64,000 nucleotides of DNA. Origin: Flavobacterium johnsoniae (lineage in GTDB: Bacteria; Bacteroidota; Bacteroidia; Flavobacteriales; Flavobacteriaceae). How positions within the stretch are numbered: position 1 is the stretch's first letter; every line of letters starts with the position of its first letter. Location of the stretch: assembly GCF_001879205.1 (NCBI RefSeq), contig NZ_MLFK01000005.1, positions 434,001 to 498,000 of the forward strand, in the 5' to 3' direction. A program made the translations under genes and the position numbers. Of the stretch, positions 49,986 to 57,548 are shown piece after piece. The notes under the pieces were generated by a model. That model did not search any database, was not told where the DNA came from, and saw only the letters and a list, made by a program, of their open reading frames with translations.

Positions 49986-51629
49986 ATGAAAAAAATTACT
50001 TTATTTCTTTTTATTGTATTTTCTCAAACCATTTTTAGTGCGGTTAAAATAACCGAAACCGAAAAGTTTACTGCGACCTGCAAAGTCTGGGGTTTCTTAA
50101 AATATTACCATCCAAAAGTGGCAGGCGGAGAAGTAAATTGGGATGTACAGCTTTTAGAAAAATTACCTAAAATAGAAAAAGCCCAAACCAAAGAGGAATT
50201 TTCATTAATTCTGGAAAACTGGATCGACGAACTTGGACCAATAAAAGAAATTGCACCAATTCCGGCACCAAAAGATGTTGAGTATTTTGATAAAAACTTC
50301 GATTTAAGCTGGTTCAGTAATAAGCTGTTTTCTAAGAAACTCTCTAAGAAATTAAAATTTATTGAGGATAATAGGTTTCAAACTGATGAAGAAATAGGAC
50401 CAGGATACAACCCTCTTAAAAACGGAAATTATTTTAATCTGAAGTTTGATGATAAGAACTCCAGAATCTTATGGTATTTTATGTATTGGAATTTAGTTGA
50501 ATATTTCTTTCCGTATAAATATAAAATGGATCAGAAATGGGATGAAACTTTTAAGCAAATGTTTCCTTTGGTTCTTGAAGCGAAAAATGAAGATGAATTT
50601 TTTACAGCAGTACGCAAAACAGCCTCTAAACTTGATGATAGTCATGTTGAATTTGCCCTATATAAGAATTCTAAATTTGAAGAAAGCAGGAGGTTTTTCC
50701 CTGCTGACTGCAGAATAATTGATAACAAAATGGTGGTTACTGAAATTCTTGCAGATAGTTTGGCGCAGGCCGATGATATAAAAGTAGGCGATGTAATTAC
50801 AAAAGTAAATAATAAAACAATTGCAGCTTACATTTCAGAATACAGAGATTTGTTTGGAGCTTCAAACGAACCGATCCTTTTAAGAAAATTGGTTAGAAAA
50901 ATTTTAAACAGCAACTCAGAAAAAGTTGATGTAGAATTTTTAAAAGACGGTAAGTATACAACAAAAGCAATGACATGGTACAATTATCATGATTCTCACA
51001 GAAATGAATTTAAAAAAGGAGCTAAAAAGAGAAAGGAAAAATTTAAAGTTTTAGACCATAATATTGGATACGTAGATATGGGGCGCATTAAAAGTGCTAA
51101 TGTTCCAGATATGATTGAAAAATTAAGACCAACTAAAGCGATTGTTTTTGACATGAGGAATTATCCCCAAGGGACATATAATGATATCGCTAATTTTTTA
51201 AACGCGCATGAAGAAAAATTTGCCATTTATACACATCCGGATTTTAGTTATCCCGGTAAATTCAAATGGACAGAAGGATCAAAGTGTGGATCTGAAAACA
51301 AAGACAATTATAAGGGAAAAGTCATTGTGCTGCTTAACGAAGAATCTTTAAGTCAGGCAGAATGGACGGCAATGTGTTTTCAAACAGCTGGTAATACCAC
51401 GATTATTGGAAGCCAGACTGCAGGAGCAGATGGAAATGTAATCGAGCTTGATTTTGCTTCGTTTCACACCAGATATACCGGAATTGGAGTTTATTACCCA
51501 GATAGAAGAGAAACGCAAAGAATAGGTATTGTTCCGGATATCGAAATAAAACCAACCATAAAAGGAATTCAGGAAGGAAAAGATGAAGTTTTAGATAGAG
51601 CTTTAGTTTTTATTGAAACTGGAAAATAA
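49986..51629 (+). CDS. S41-family (C-terminal processing) protease
   Basis: This exported protein of 547 residues has a signal peptide (ITLFLFIVFSQTIFSAV), an N-terminal helical domain, a PDZ domain (ADSLAQADDIKVGDVITKVN) and an S41 catalytic domain with the nucleophile region LNEESLSQAEWTAM and IIGSQTAGADGNV. In the family such enzymes trim or degrade periplasmic proteins. It lies after the sigma/anti-sigma pair but with its own start and a terminator between, so it may be a separate transcript. Whether it acts on the anti-sigma factor is an open possibility. Confidence 0.85.
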   Translation: MKKITLFLFIVFSQTIFSAVKITETEKFTATCKVWGFLKYYHPKVAGGEVNWDVQLLEKLPKIEKAQTKEEFSLILENWIDELGPIKEIAPIPAPKDVEYFDKNFDLSWFSNKLFSKKLSKKLKFIEDNRFQTDEEIGPGYNPLKNGNYFNLKFDDKNSRILWYFMYWNLVEYFFPYKYKMDQKWDETFKQMFPLVLEAKNEDEFFTAVRKTASKLDDSHVEFALYKNSKFEESRRFFPADCRIIDNKMVVTEILADSLAQADDIKVGDVITKVNNKTIAAYISEYRDLFGASNEPILLRKLVRKILNSNSEKVDVEFLKDGKYTTKAMTWYNYHDSHRNEFKKGAKKRKEKFKVLDHNIGYVDMGRIKSANVPDMIEKLRPTKAIVFDMRNYPQGTYNDIANFLNAHEEKFAIYTHPDFSYPGKFKWTEGSKCGSENKDNYKGKVIVLLNEESLSQAEWTAMCFQTAGNTTIIGSQTAGADGNVIELDFASFHTRYTGIGVYYPDRRETQRIGIVPDIEIKPTIKGIQEGKDEVLDRALVFIETGK

Positions 51630-51650
51630 AGTAAAGTATATTTTGAGCGA

Positions 51651-51666
51651 TCCCGAAGCTTCGGGA
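51651..51666. repeat. Palindrome TCCCGAAGCTTCGGGA
   Basis: A perfect 16-base palindrome, identical to that at 27057-27072, located after the S41 protease gene. Confidence 0.8.
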
Positions 51667-51720
51667 GAAAGGTACAGCAGCAGTTAGAAAAGAATTGGGG
51701 GTCTTTTTTTGCGGCACTTT

Positions 51721-51736
51721 TCCCGAAGCTTCAGGA
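51721..51736. repeat. Palindrome copy TCCCGAAGCTTCAGGA
   Basis: A one-base variant of the preceding palindrome, 70 bases downstream of it (start to start), still before the terminator. Confidence 0.7.
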
Positions 51737-51751
51737 TTGCTTAATATTTGT

Positions 51752-51792
51752 AAACCTTTGTCAAAGTTTTAAACTTTAACAAAGGTTTTTTA
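51752..51792 (+). terminator. Terminator of the S41 protease gene
   Basis: An 18-bp stem with one mismatch (51752-51769 and 51771-51788) with almost no loop is followed by T. It is more than 120 bases after the stop, behind two palindromes. Confidence 0.7.
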
Positions 51793-51877
51793 GTTTAATA
51801 TGTTGTTCTGAGGAATGACAAAAAAATGTCCTTCACGAAAGTGAATTCTTTAAATCCGTATGCCAATCTCTACTTAA

Positions 51878-51908
51878 TTGGTATTCTTTTAATATTGTCG
51901 TAATTTTG
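51878..51908 (+). promoter_or_regulatory. Promoter of the TatD-family gene
   Basis: TTG (51878-51880), 20 bases, TAATTTTG (51901-51908). The expected transcript start is about 15 bases before the TTG start codon at 51929. Confidence 0.65.
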
Positions 51909-51928
51909 ACAACTTTAAAATTATACCA

Positions 51929-52708
51929 TTGAATTCAACACCTATAATTACCGATACGCACACGCACTTATATTCTGAAGAATTTGATCAGGATCGTGAC
52001 GAAATGATTCAAAGAGCCCTTGATGCCGGAATTACCCGTTTTTTTATTCCTGCAATCGATGCCGCTGCTACGCAGTCTATGTATGATTTAGAGAAAAATT
52101 ACCCGGATAACATTTTCCTCATGATGGGGCTGCATCCCACTTACGTGAAAGATAATTACTTAGAAGAATTAGCACATGTAGAAACCGAATTGGCTAAGCG
52201 AAAATTCTATGCCGTTGGCGAAATTGGGATCGATTTGTATTGGGATAAAACACATTTAAAAGAACAGCAAATTGCTTTTAGAAAGCAGATTCAGCTGGCA
52301 AAACAATACAAACTGCCAATCGTAATTCACTGCAGAGAAGCGTTTGATGAAATCTTCGAAATCTTGGAAGAAGAAAAATCTGAAGATTTATTTGGGATTT
52401 TTCATTGTTTTTCCGGAACTTTAGTACAAGCACAGCAGGCAATTTCTTATAAAATGAAATTAGGAATTGGCGGCGTAGTAACATTCAAGAACGGAAAAAT
52501 TGATCAGTTTTTAAATCAAATTGATTTAAAACATATTGTTTTGGAGACAGATTCACCATATTTAGCGCCTATTCCGTACAGAGGAAAACGAAATGAAAGC
52601 AGTTATCTGGTCAATGTAATTTCGAAACTGGCAGATATATATGACGTCTCTGAAGAAGAGATCGCAGCAATAACAACGCAAAATTCAAAAGACGTTTTTG
52701 GGATTTAA
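51929..52708 (+). CDS. TatD-family metal-dependent hydrolase (DNase-like)
   Basis: This cytoplasmic metalloenzyme of 259 residues has the TatD metal-binding motifs: DTHTHLYSEEFD near the N-terminus, GEIGIDLYWD, VIHCREAFDE, FHCFSGT and ETDSPYLAP. The family contains 3'-5' exonucleases and D-aminoacyl-hydrolases. The start is TTG at 51929, because no ATG lies between the promoter and the essential THTH motif. It is followed after 64 bases by the acyltransferase gene. Confidence 0.92.
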   Translation: MNSTPIITDTHTHLYSEEFDQDRDEMIQRALDAGITRFFIPAIDAAATQSMYDLEKNYPDNIFLMMGLHPTYVKDNYLEELAHVETELAKRKFYAVGEIGIDLYWDKTHLKEQQIAFRKQIQLAKQYKLPIVIHCREAFDEIFEILEEEKSEDLFGIFHCFSGTLVQAQQAISYKMKLGIGGVVTFKNGKIDQFLNQIDLKHIVLETDSPYLAPIPYRGKRNESSYLVNVISKLADIYDVSEEEIAAITTQNSKDVFGI

Positions 52709-52772
52709 CCTATGCCTTACAAAACTTTAATTTTTTTTTTGTTCTTTTGCCCACTTAAAACCAATATAAATA

Positions 52773-53909
52773 ATGCAGAGATTTGATGCCATTCGACCGT
52801 TTTATGATTCAGAAATAAATGAAGCACTTCATGATGTTGTAAATCACCCAATGATGAAAACCATGATGAACTTTACATTTCCGGATGTAGAAGATGAGGT
52901 TTGGAAGGAACAGCTTAAGAAAACGCATTCGATTCGCGATTTTCAATGTAATTTTATTTATAATACAATACAAAGGGTTCTTGAAAAAAGCTCTGAAGGA
53001 CTTACCACTTCAGGTTTCGAGAAACTGGAACCCAATACTTCTTATCTGTTTATCTCCAATCACAGAGATATTCTTTTAGATACTACTTTGCTGAACGTTT
53101 GCCTGTTCGAACATGGTTTGGTCATGACAGCATCTGCAATTGGAGACAGTCTGGTTAAAAAAGCTTTCTTGTCTACATTGGCTAAATTAAACAGAAACTT
53201 TTTGGTTTTAAGAGGATTAACGCCTCGTGAAATGCTCCAAAGCTCTAAACTGCTGGCAGAATATATGGGACAATTACTGCTTCGCGAAAATCGTTCGGTT
53301 TGGATTGCACAAAGAGAAGGAAGAACAAAAGACGGAAATGATGAAACCAATCCAGGTGTTTTAAAAATGATTGGAATGGGTTCTGACGAAGAAAACTTAA
53401 TGGATTATTTTAAGAAACTAAAGATCGTTCCGGTTTCTATTTCTTACGAATACGACCCAACAGATGTTTTAAAAATGCCGCAATTAATGGCAGAAGCAAA
53501 CAACGAAGTTTACGTTAAAGATAAAAATGAAGATTTCATGACCATTTTAAGCGGTATCATGGGAACTAAAAAAAGAATACATATTTCTGTTGGCGATGTT
53601 TTAGATACAGAAATTGACAAAATTGTTGCCGAAAATGATAATGTAAACAAGCAGGTTCAGGCTTTGGCACAAGTTATTGATGATTCCATTTTGACTAATT
53701 ATCAATTATGGCCTACCAACTTTATTGCTTACGATATTTTAAACGAAACAACCCGATTCTCTCATTTGTATAAAGAAAGTGAAAAATCGCTTTTTGAGCG
53801 TCGTTTAGAAATGCGTATAGGAAGCGATAATCCTGTTACAAGACAAGGATTTCTGGCCATGTATGCTAATCCGGTTGTCAATAAATTAAAATACCAAGAT
53901 GTCATCTAA
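52773..53909 (+). CDS. Glycerolipid acyltransferase (PlsC-like)
   Basis: This protein of 378 residues has an acyltransferase core: SNHRDILLDT (H97) as motif I, NRNFLVLRGLTPRE, and REGRTKDGND as the EGxR-type motif III. The motif I spacing is H-x5-D, not the usual H-x4-D, although an Asp also follows at H-x-D. The protein would acylate lysophosphatidic acid or a related lipid. Its stop overlaps the asparaginase start by 11 bases. The exact acceptor is uncertain. Confidence 0.8.
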   Translation: MQRFDAIRPFYDSEINEALHDVVNHPMMKTMMNFTFPDVEDEVWKEQLKKTHSIRDFQCNFIYNTIQRVLEKSSEGLTTSGFEKLEPNTSYLFISNHRDILLDTTLLNVCLFEHGLVMTASAIGDSLVKKAFLSTLAKLNRNFLVLRGLTPREMLQSSKLLAEYMGQLLLRENRSVWIAQREGRTKDGNDETNPGVLKMIGMGSDEENLMDYFKKLKIVPVSISYEYDPTDVLKMPQLMAEANNEVYVKDKNEDFMTILSGIMGTKKRIHISVGDVLDTEIDKIVAENDNVNKQVQALAQVIDDSILTNYQLWPTNFIAYDILNETTRFSHLYKESEKSLFERRLEMRIGSDNPVTRQGFLAMYANPVVNKLKYQDVI

Positions 53910-54930
53910 AGCTAAAATACTTTTGATTTATACCGGAGGAACTATCGGTATGAGCAAAGACTTTGAAACCGGAGCGCTTAAAGCGTTCAATTTTGGAAAA
54001 TTACTTCAAAAGATTCCTGAAATCAAACAATTAGATTGTGAGATCGAAACGGTTTCATTCGAAAATCCGATAGATTCATCGAACATGAATCCTGCAGAAT
54101 GGACGAAAATTGCAGAAATTATTGAAGAGAATTACGTTTCTTATGACGGATTTGTAGTACTGCACGGCTCAGATACCATGTCATATTCTGCTTCGGCATT
54201 GAGCTTTATGCTTGAGAATTTAGCTAAACCAGTTGTGTTTACAGGATCGCAATTGCCTATTGGAGATTTGCGTACTGATGCAAAAGAAAACTTGATTACA
54301 GCTATTCAAATTGCTTCACTTCAGGAAAACGGAAAACCTGTTATTAATGAGGTTTGTTTGTACTTTGAATACAAATTATACCGAGGAAACAGAACCTCAA
54401 AAGTAAATGCGGAACATTTTAGAGCATTTACGGCACCAAATTATCCTGAATTGGTAGAATCCGGTGTTCATCTAAAATTAAATTCGCATTTATTTCTTCC
54501 TGTAAAAGAAGGCGCGGCTTTGATTGTTCACAAAAATTTAGACAATCACGTAGCGATTATAAAGATGTTTCCGGGAATGAGCGAAGTGGTTTTAGCTTCG
54601 ATTCTTTCGACAAAAGGTTTAAAAGGAATTGTTTTAGAGACTTACGGGTCAGGAAACGCTCCAACCGAAGATTGGTTTTTAAACTTAATTGAAAAAGCCA
54701 TTAATTCCGGAATGCATATCGTTAACGTTACACAATGTTCCGGCGGAAGTGTCAACATGGGACAATATGAAACAAGCACAGCTTTAAAGTCTCTGGGTGT
54801 TATTTCCGGAAAAGATATTACTACAGAAGCGGCCATCACTAAACTGATGTATTTGCTTGGGCATAATATTCCGCAAAACGAATTTAAAGACGTTTTTGAA
54901 ACGGCACTTCGAGGGGAAATCTCTCTTTAA
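53899..54930 (+). CDS. ansA: L-asparaginase, type I
   Basis: This enzyme hydrolyses L-asparagine to aspartate and ammonia. It has 343 residues and no signal peptide, consistent with the cytoplasmic type I. The first catalytic motif is LLIYTGGTIGM (T12, T15) and the second VVLHGSDTMSYSASALSFML, with the conserved Thr-Asp pair. It overlaps the preceding acyltransferase gene and is followed by a terminator. Confidence 0.92.
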   Translation: MSSKAKILLIYTGGTIGMSKDFETGALKAFNFGKLLQKIPEIKQLDCEIETVSFENPIDSSNMNPAEWTKIAEIIEENYVSYDGFVVLHGSDTMSYSASALSFMLENLAKPVVFTGSQLPIGDLRTDAKENLITAIQIASLQENGKPVINEVCLYFEYKLYRGNRTSKVNAEHFRAFTAPNYPELVESGVHLKLNSHLFLPVKEGAALIVHKNLDNHVAIIKMFPGMSEVVLASILSTKGLKGIVLETYGSGNAPTEDWFLNLIEKAINSGMHIVNVTQCSGGSVNMGQYETSTALKSLGVISGKDITTEAAITKLMYLLGHNIPQNEFKDVFETALRGEISL

Positions 54931-54950
54931 ATAAAAATTCTAATATTTAT

Positions 54951-55006
54951 AAAATTCCAAATTCCCAATCTGAGTAAGCTCAAAAGTTGGAATTTGGAAT
55001 TTTTTA
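54951..55006 (+). terminator. Terminator of ansA
   Basis: AAAATTCCAAATTCC and GGAATTTGGAATTTT form a long stem (one bulged base) with about 20 bases in the loop, then T. It lies 20 bases after the stop. Confidence 0.75.
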
Positions 55007-55032
55007 TTGAAAATTTCGCTTCATCGTGTAGT

Positions 55033-55138
55033 TTGTCATTTCGAGGAACTAGAAATCTTCGCGAGTAACTCCGTTCCCGGAAGAGCCAATCTTTGTAGAG
55101 CTTCTAACAGAGATGTCTTTTTTCCAGCTGAATGACAA
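55033..55138. repeat. Inverted repeat element of the GTCATTTCGAGGAA type
   Basis: TTGTCATT (about 55033-55040) and AATGACAA (55131-55138) bound a segment containing TCTTCGCGAGTAACTCC. The words match an interspersed repeat of Bacteroidetes. It separates asparaginase from the MFS gene. Confidence 0.55.
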
Positions 55139-55163
55139 GATTGTGTGCACTTGGAATTTAAAT

Positions 55164-56405
55164 TTAACTATTTGAATTTCTATAAGGAACTGCACAAGTT
55201 TCGAGCTCATCTGTAGATTTGTATTTTTTATAATAAACATATACAATTACCGAAATAATACAGATAATTCCCTGAATTGCAACCGTATTTCTGGTTCCGA
55301 TGATGTGAGAAACATAACCAATAATCAAACTTCCCACAGGAATCATTCCCTGATAGGCCATTAAGTAATAACTAATACTTCTGGATCGCATATTAACAGC
55401 ACTTTGGGTTTGAATGTAAATGTTTATAGATGAGGTTTGTGCCATCATTCCCACACCACTCAAAGCCATGCAGATAAGAGCTATGGTTAAGTTGTTTGAA
55501 TAAGCGAGTATAATGATGCTAAATCCTAACAATAAACTCGCAGCGATCATTATTTTACTCATATTATCGGTTTTTTTAAGATTAGCCAAGTAAATAGCAG
55601 ATAAAATAGAACCAATTCCGGCGGCACTTTCAAACCAGCTGAAAGTTTGTGCGTTACCGCTAAAAATATCTTTGGCAAATACCGGCATTAATGTATTAAA
55701 TGAAATAACAAATAAACTGCTGCACATCAGCATTAAAAGCATTTTGGCCATTTCGGCTTCTTTTTTAACGTAATCAAAACCTTCAATAAAATCTTCGAGC
55801 ATTTTAAATTTATCAACCGCTTTAATATGAGGCGTGATTTTCATCATTAATAATGAAATCAAAACAGGAATGTAACTTAAGAAGTTTCCAATAAAACAAA
55901 TGTCTTCGCCATAGTGGTGCAGTATGATTCCGGCAAGCGCTGGTCCCGCAATTCGGGCAAAATTATTTAATGTTGAATTTAATGCGACAGCATTTGGCAG
56001 ATCTTCTTTGTTATCTACAATATCAATCATCATTGTTTGTCGGCAGGTCATATCAAAAGCGTTAATAATTCCCTGAAAGAGACTTAAAGCCAGGATAAAA
56101 TTGATATTGTAAATTTTTAAATAAATCATTAAAGCCAAAGCCCCAGCCTGAAGCATTGCCAGAGACTGTAATAAAATCATGGTTTTGTGCTTGTCGTAGC
56201 GGCCAATAATACTTCCGGCCAGCGGAGCGAGAAACAGAGAAGGAATCATGCTTAAAAAAGTGGCCAGTCCCAAAAGAAAAACAGAACCGGTTACGCTGTA
56301 AACCATCCAGCTCACGGCTGTTTTTTGAAGCCAGGTTCCAATAACAGAAACAGACTGACCGTAAAAGAATAACTTGAAATTTTTTGATTGGAGCGCTTTA
56401 AACAT
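55164..56405 (-). CDS. MFS transporter (DHA3-like)
   Basis: This inner-membrane protein of 413 residues has about 12 helices and begins MFKALQSKNFKLFFYGQSVS, with the motif LAPLAGSIIGRYDKHK in the first cytoplasmic loop, a DHA3/enterobactin-exporter-like pattern. It is divergent from a LysR regulator, so the two share the 91-base promoter region. The substrate is unknown; the regulator probably controls it. Confidence 0.85.
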   Translation of the reverse strand: MFKALQSKNFKLFFYGQSVSVIGTWLQKTAVSWMVYSVTGSVFLLGLATFLSMIPSLFLAPLAGSIIGRYDKHKTMILLQSLAMLQAGALALMIYLKIYNINFILALSLFQGIINAFDMTCRQTMMIDIVDNKEDLPNAVALNSTLNNFARIAGPALAGIILHHYGEDICFIGNFLSYIPVLISLLMMKITPHIKAVDKFKMLEDFIEGFDYVKKEAEMAKMLLMLMCSSLFVISFNTLMPVFAKDIFSGNAQTFSWFESAAGIGSILSAIYLANLKKTDNMSKIMIAASLLLGFSIIILAYSNNLTIALICMALSGVGMMAQTSSINIYIQTQSAVNMRSRSISYYLMAYQGMIPVGSLIIGYVSHIIGTRNTVAIQGIICIISVIVYVYYKKYKSTDELETCAVPYRNSNS

Positions 56406-56474
56406 AACCTGAAATATTTTTTTACAAAGTTCGGGATTATGATTTCATTAGAAAAATTAATAATTTTACTGATT

Positions 56475-56492
56475 ATAAGTAGTAAAACTTAT
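56475..56492. promoter_or_regulatory. Candidate LysR-type site
   Basis: ATAAGT (56475-56480), six bases, ACTTAT (56487-56492) form an inverted repeat that ends just before the LysR start at 56497 in the divergent region. The spacing fits T-N11-A-like LysR boxes. It is a candidate only. Confidence 0.4.
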
Positions 56493-56496
56493 CAAT

Positions 56497-57366
56497 ATGG
56501 AAATTTATCAACTCGAATATTTTATTAAAACAGCTGAGGTGCTGCATTTTACCAAAGCAGCCGAATTGTGTTTTGTAACCCAATCCGGACTTTCACAGCA
56601 AATAAAAAAACTGGAAGAAGAACTCGGAATGCCTTTGTTTAAAAGGATTGGAAAGAAAGTACAGCTTACAGAAGCGGGATCGGTTTTTTTAATTCACGCT
56701 AAAAAAGTCGTAGAAAATGTAGAAAACGGCAAACAGGCAATTGAAGATTTAAATGAAATGATTGGCGGTGAACTTCGATTAGGGGTTACTTATATTTTTG
56801 GACTTTTAATTTTACCGGTGATTAATGCTTTTGCAAAAACCTACCAAAATCTAAAAATTGTTGTAGAATATGGCACAACAGAAGCTTTAGAACAAAAACT
56901 ATTGAATAATGAATTGGATCTGGTTTTGGTTATTTCGTCGCATGAAATTGAGCTTCCAATTCAGAAAGAACCTTTGTTTACTTCAAATATGGTAATGGCA
57001 GTTTCTAAATCACATTCTTTGGCTGCTTTAGATAAGATACCTTTTAAGAAAATAGAAGATATTGCGCTTATCCTGCCGGGAAAAGGATCTAATTCAAGAG
57101 AATATGTAGAAATACTTTTTACGAAATACAATATGAAGCCGAAAATTTCGATCGAATTAAATTCAATTCACGCTTTATTACAGATGGTAGAAAACAGTGA
57201 CTGGGCCACCATCGTTGCTGAGAAAGCTCTAAAAGGCTGGGATGATCTCAAAGCTATTCAAATTACGGGAGTTGTTACCAAACGAGATTCGTATATGTTG
57301 ACGATTGGAGGTTATCAAAAAAAGGCTGTAAAGCTGTTTATGGAAGAATTTAGAAAAAGCATTTAA
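56497..57366 (+). CDS. LysR-family transcriptional regulator
   Basis: This protein of 289 residues has the N-terminal LysR helix-turn-helix (EYFIKTAEVLHFTKAAELCF, then VTQSGLSQQIKKLEEEL, residues 28-44) and a C-terminal substrate-binding domain. It is divergent from the MFS gene and probably regulates it. The effector is unknown. Confidence 0.92.
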   Translation: MEIYQLEYFIKTAEVLHFTKAAELCFVTQSGLSQQIKKLEEELGMPLFKRIGKKVQLTEAGSVFLIHAKKVVENVENGKQAIEDLNEMIGGELRLGVTYIFGLLILPVINAFAKTYQNLKIVVEYGTTEALEQKLLNNELDLVLVISSHEIELPIQKEPLFTSNMVMAVSKSHSLAALDKIPFKKIEDIALILPGKGSNSREYVEILFTKYNMKPKISIELNSIHALLQMVENSDWATIVAEKALKGWDDLKAIQITGVVTKRDSYMLTIGGYQKKAVKLFMEEFRKSI

Positions 57367-57426
57367 ACTAATCTTAGAATTTACTTTTGAAACTCGATTT
57401 TTTTTGTGTTCTTTGCAGACCAAAAT

Positions 57427-57513
57427 AGAGAGGTGTCCGAGTGGTTGAAGGAGCTAGTCTGGAAAGCTAGTATATGGGTAACTATATCGAGGGTTCGAAT
57501 CCCTTCCTCTCTG
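57427..57513 (+). tRNA. tRNA-Ser (anticodon GGA)
   Basis: The acceptor arms AGAGAGG (57427-57433) and CCTCTCT (57506-57512) pair exactly. The anticodon loop CTGGAAA gives GGA, reading the serine codon UCC. The long variable arm (TATATGGGTAACTATATC) is typical of class II serine tRNA, and GGGTTCGAATCCC is the T arm. The 3' end is followed by GCA rather than an encoded CCA. Downstream is a terminator. Confidence 0.95.
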
Positions 57514-57518
57514 CAAAA

Positions 57519-57548
57519 CCTCTTGTGAATTTCGCAAGAGGTTTTTTT
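57519..57548. terminator. Terminator after tRNA-Ser
   Basis: CCTCTTG (57519-57525) and CAAGAGG (57535-57541) form a stem with a 9-base loop, followed by seven T. The run reaches the stop of the convergent kinase gene, so it is probably shared. Confidence 0.75.

Noticed and set aside
55049..55246. A minus-strand reading frame of 65 codons between ansA and the MFS gene
   Set aside because: It overlaps the MFS gene end in another frame and the interspersed repeat at 55033-55138, and has no recognisable protein features.
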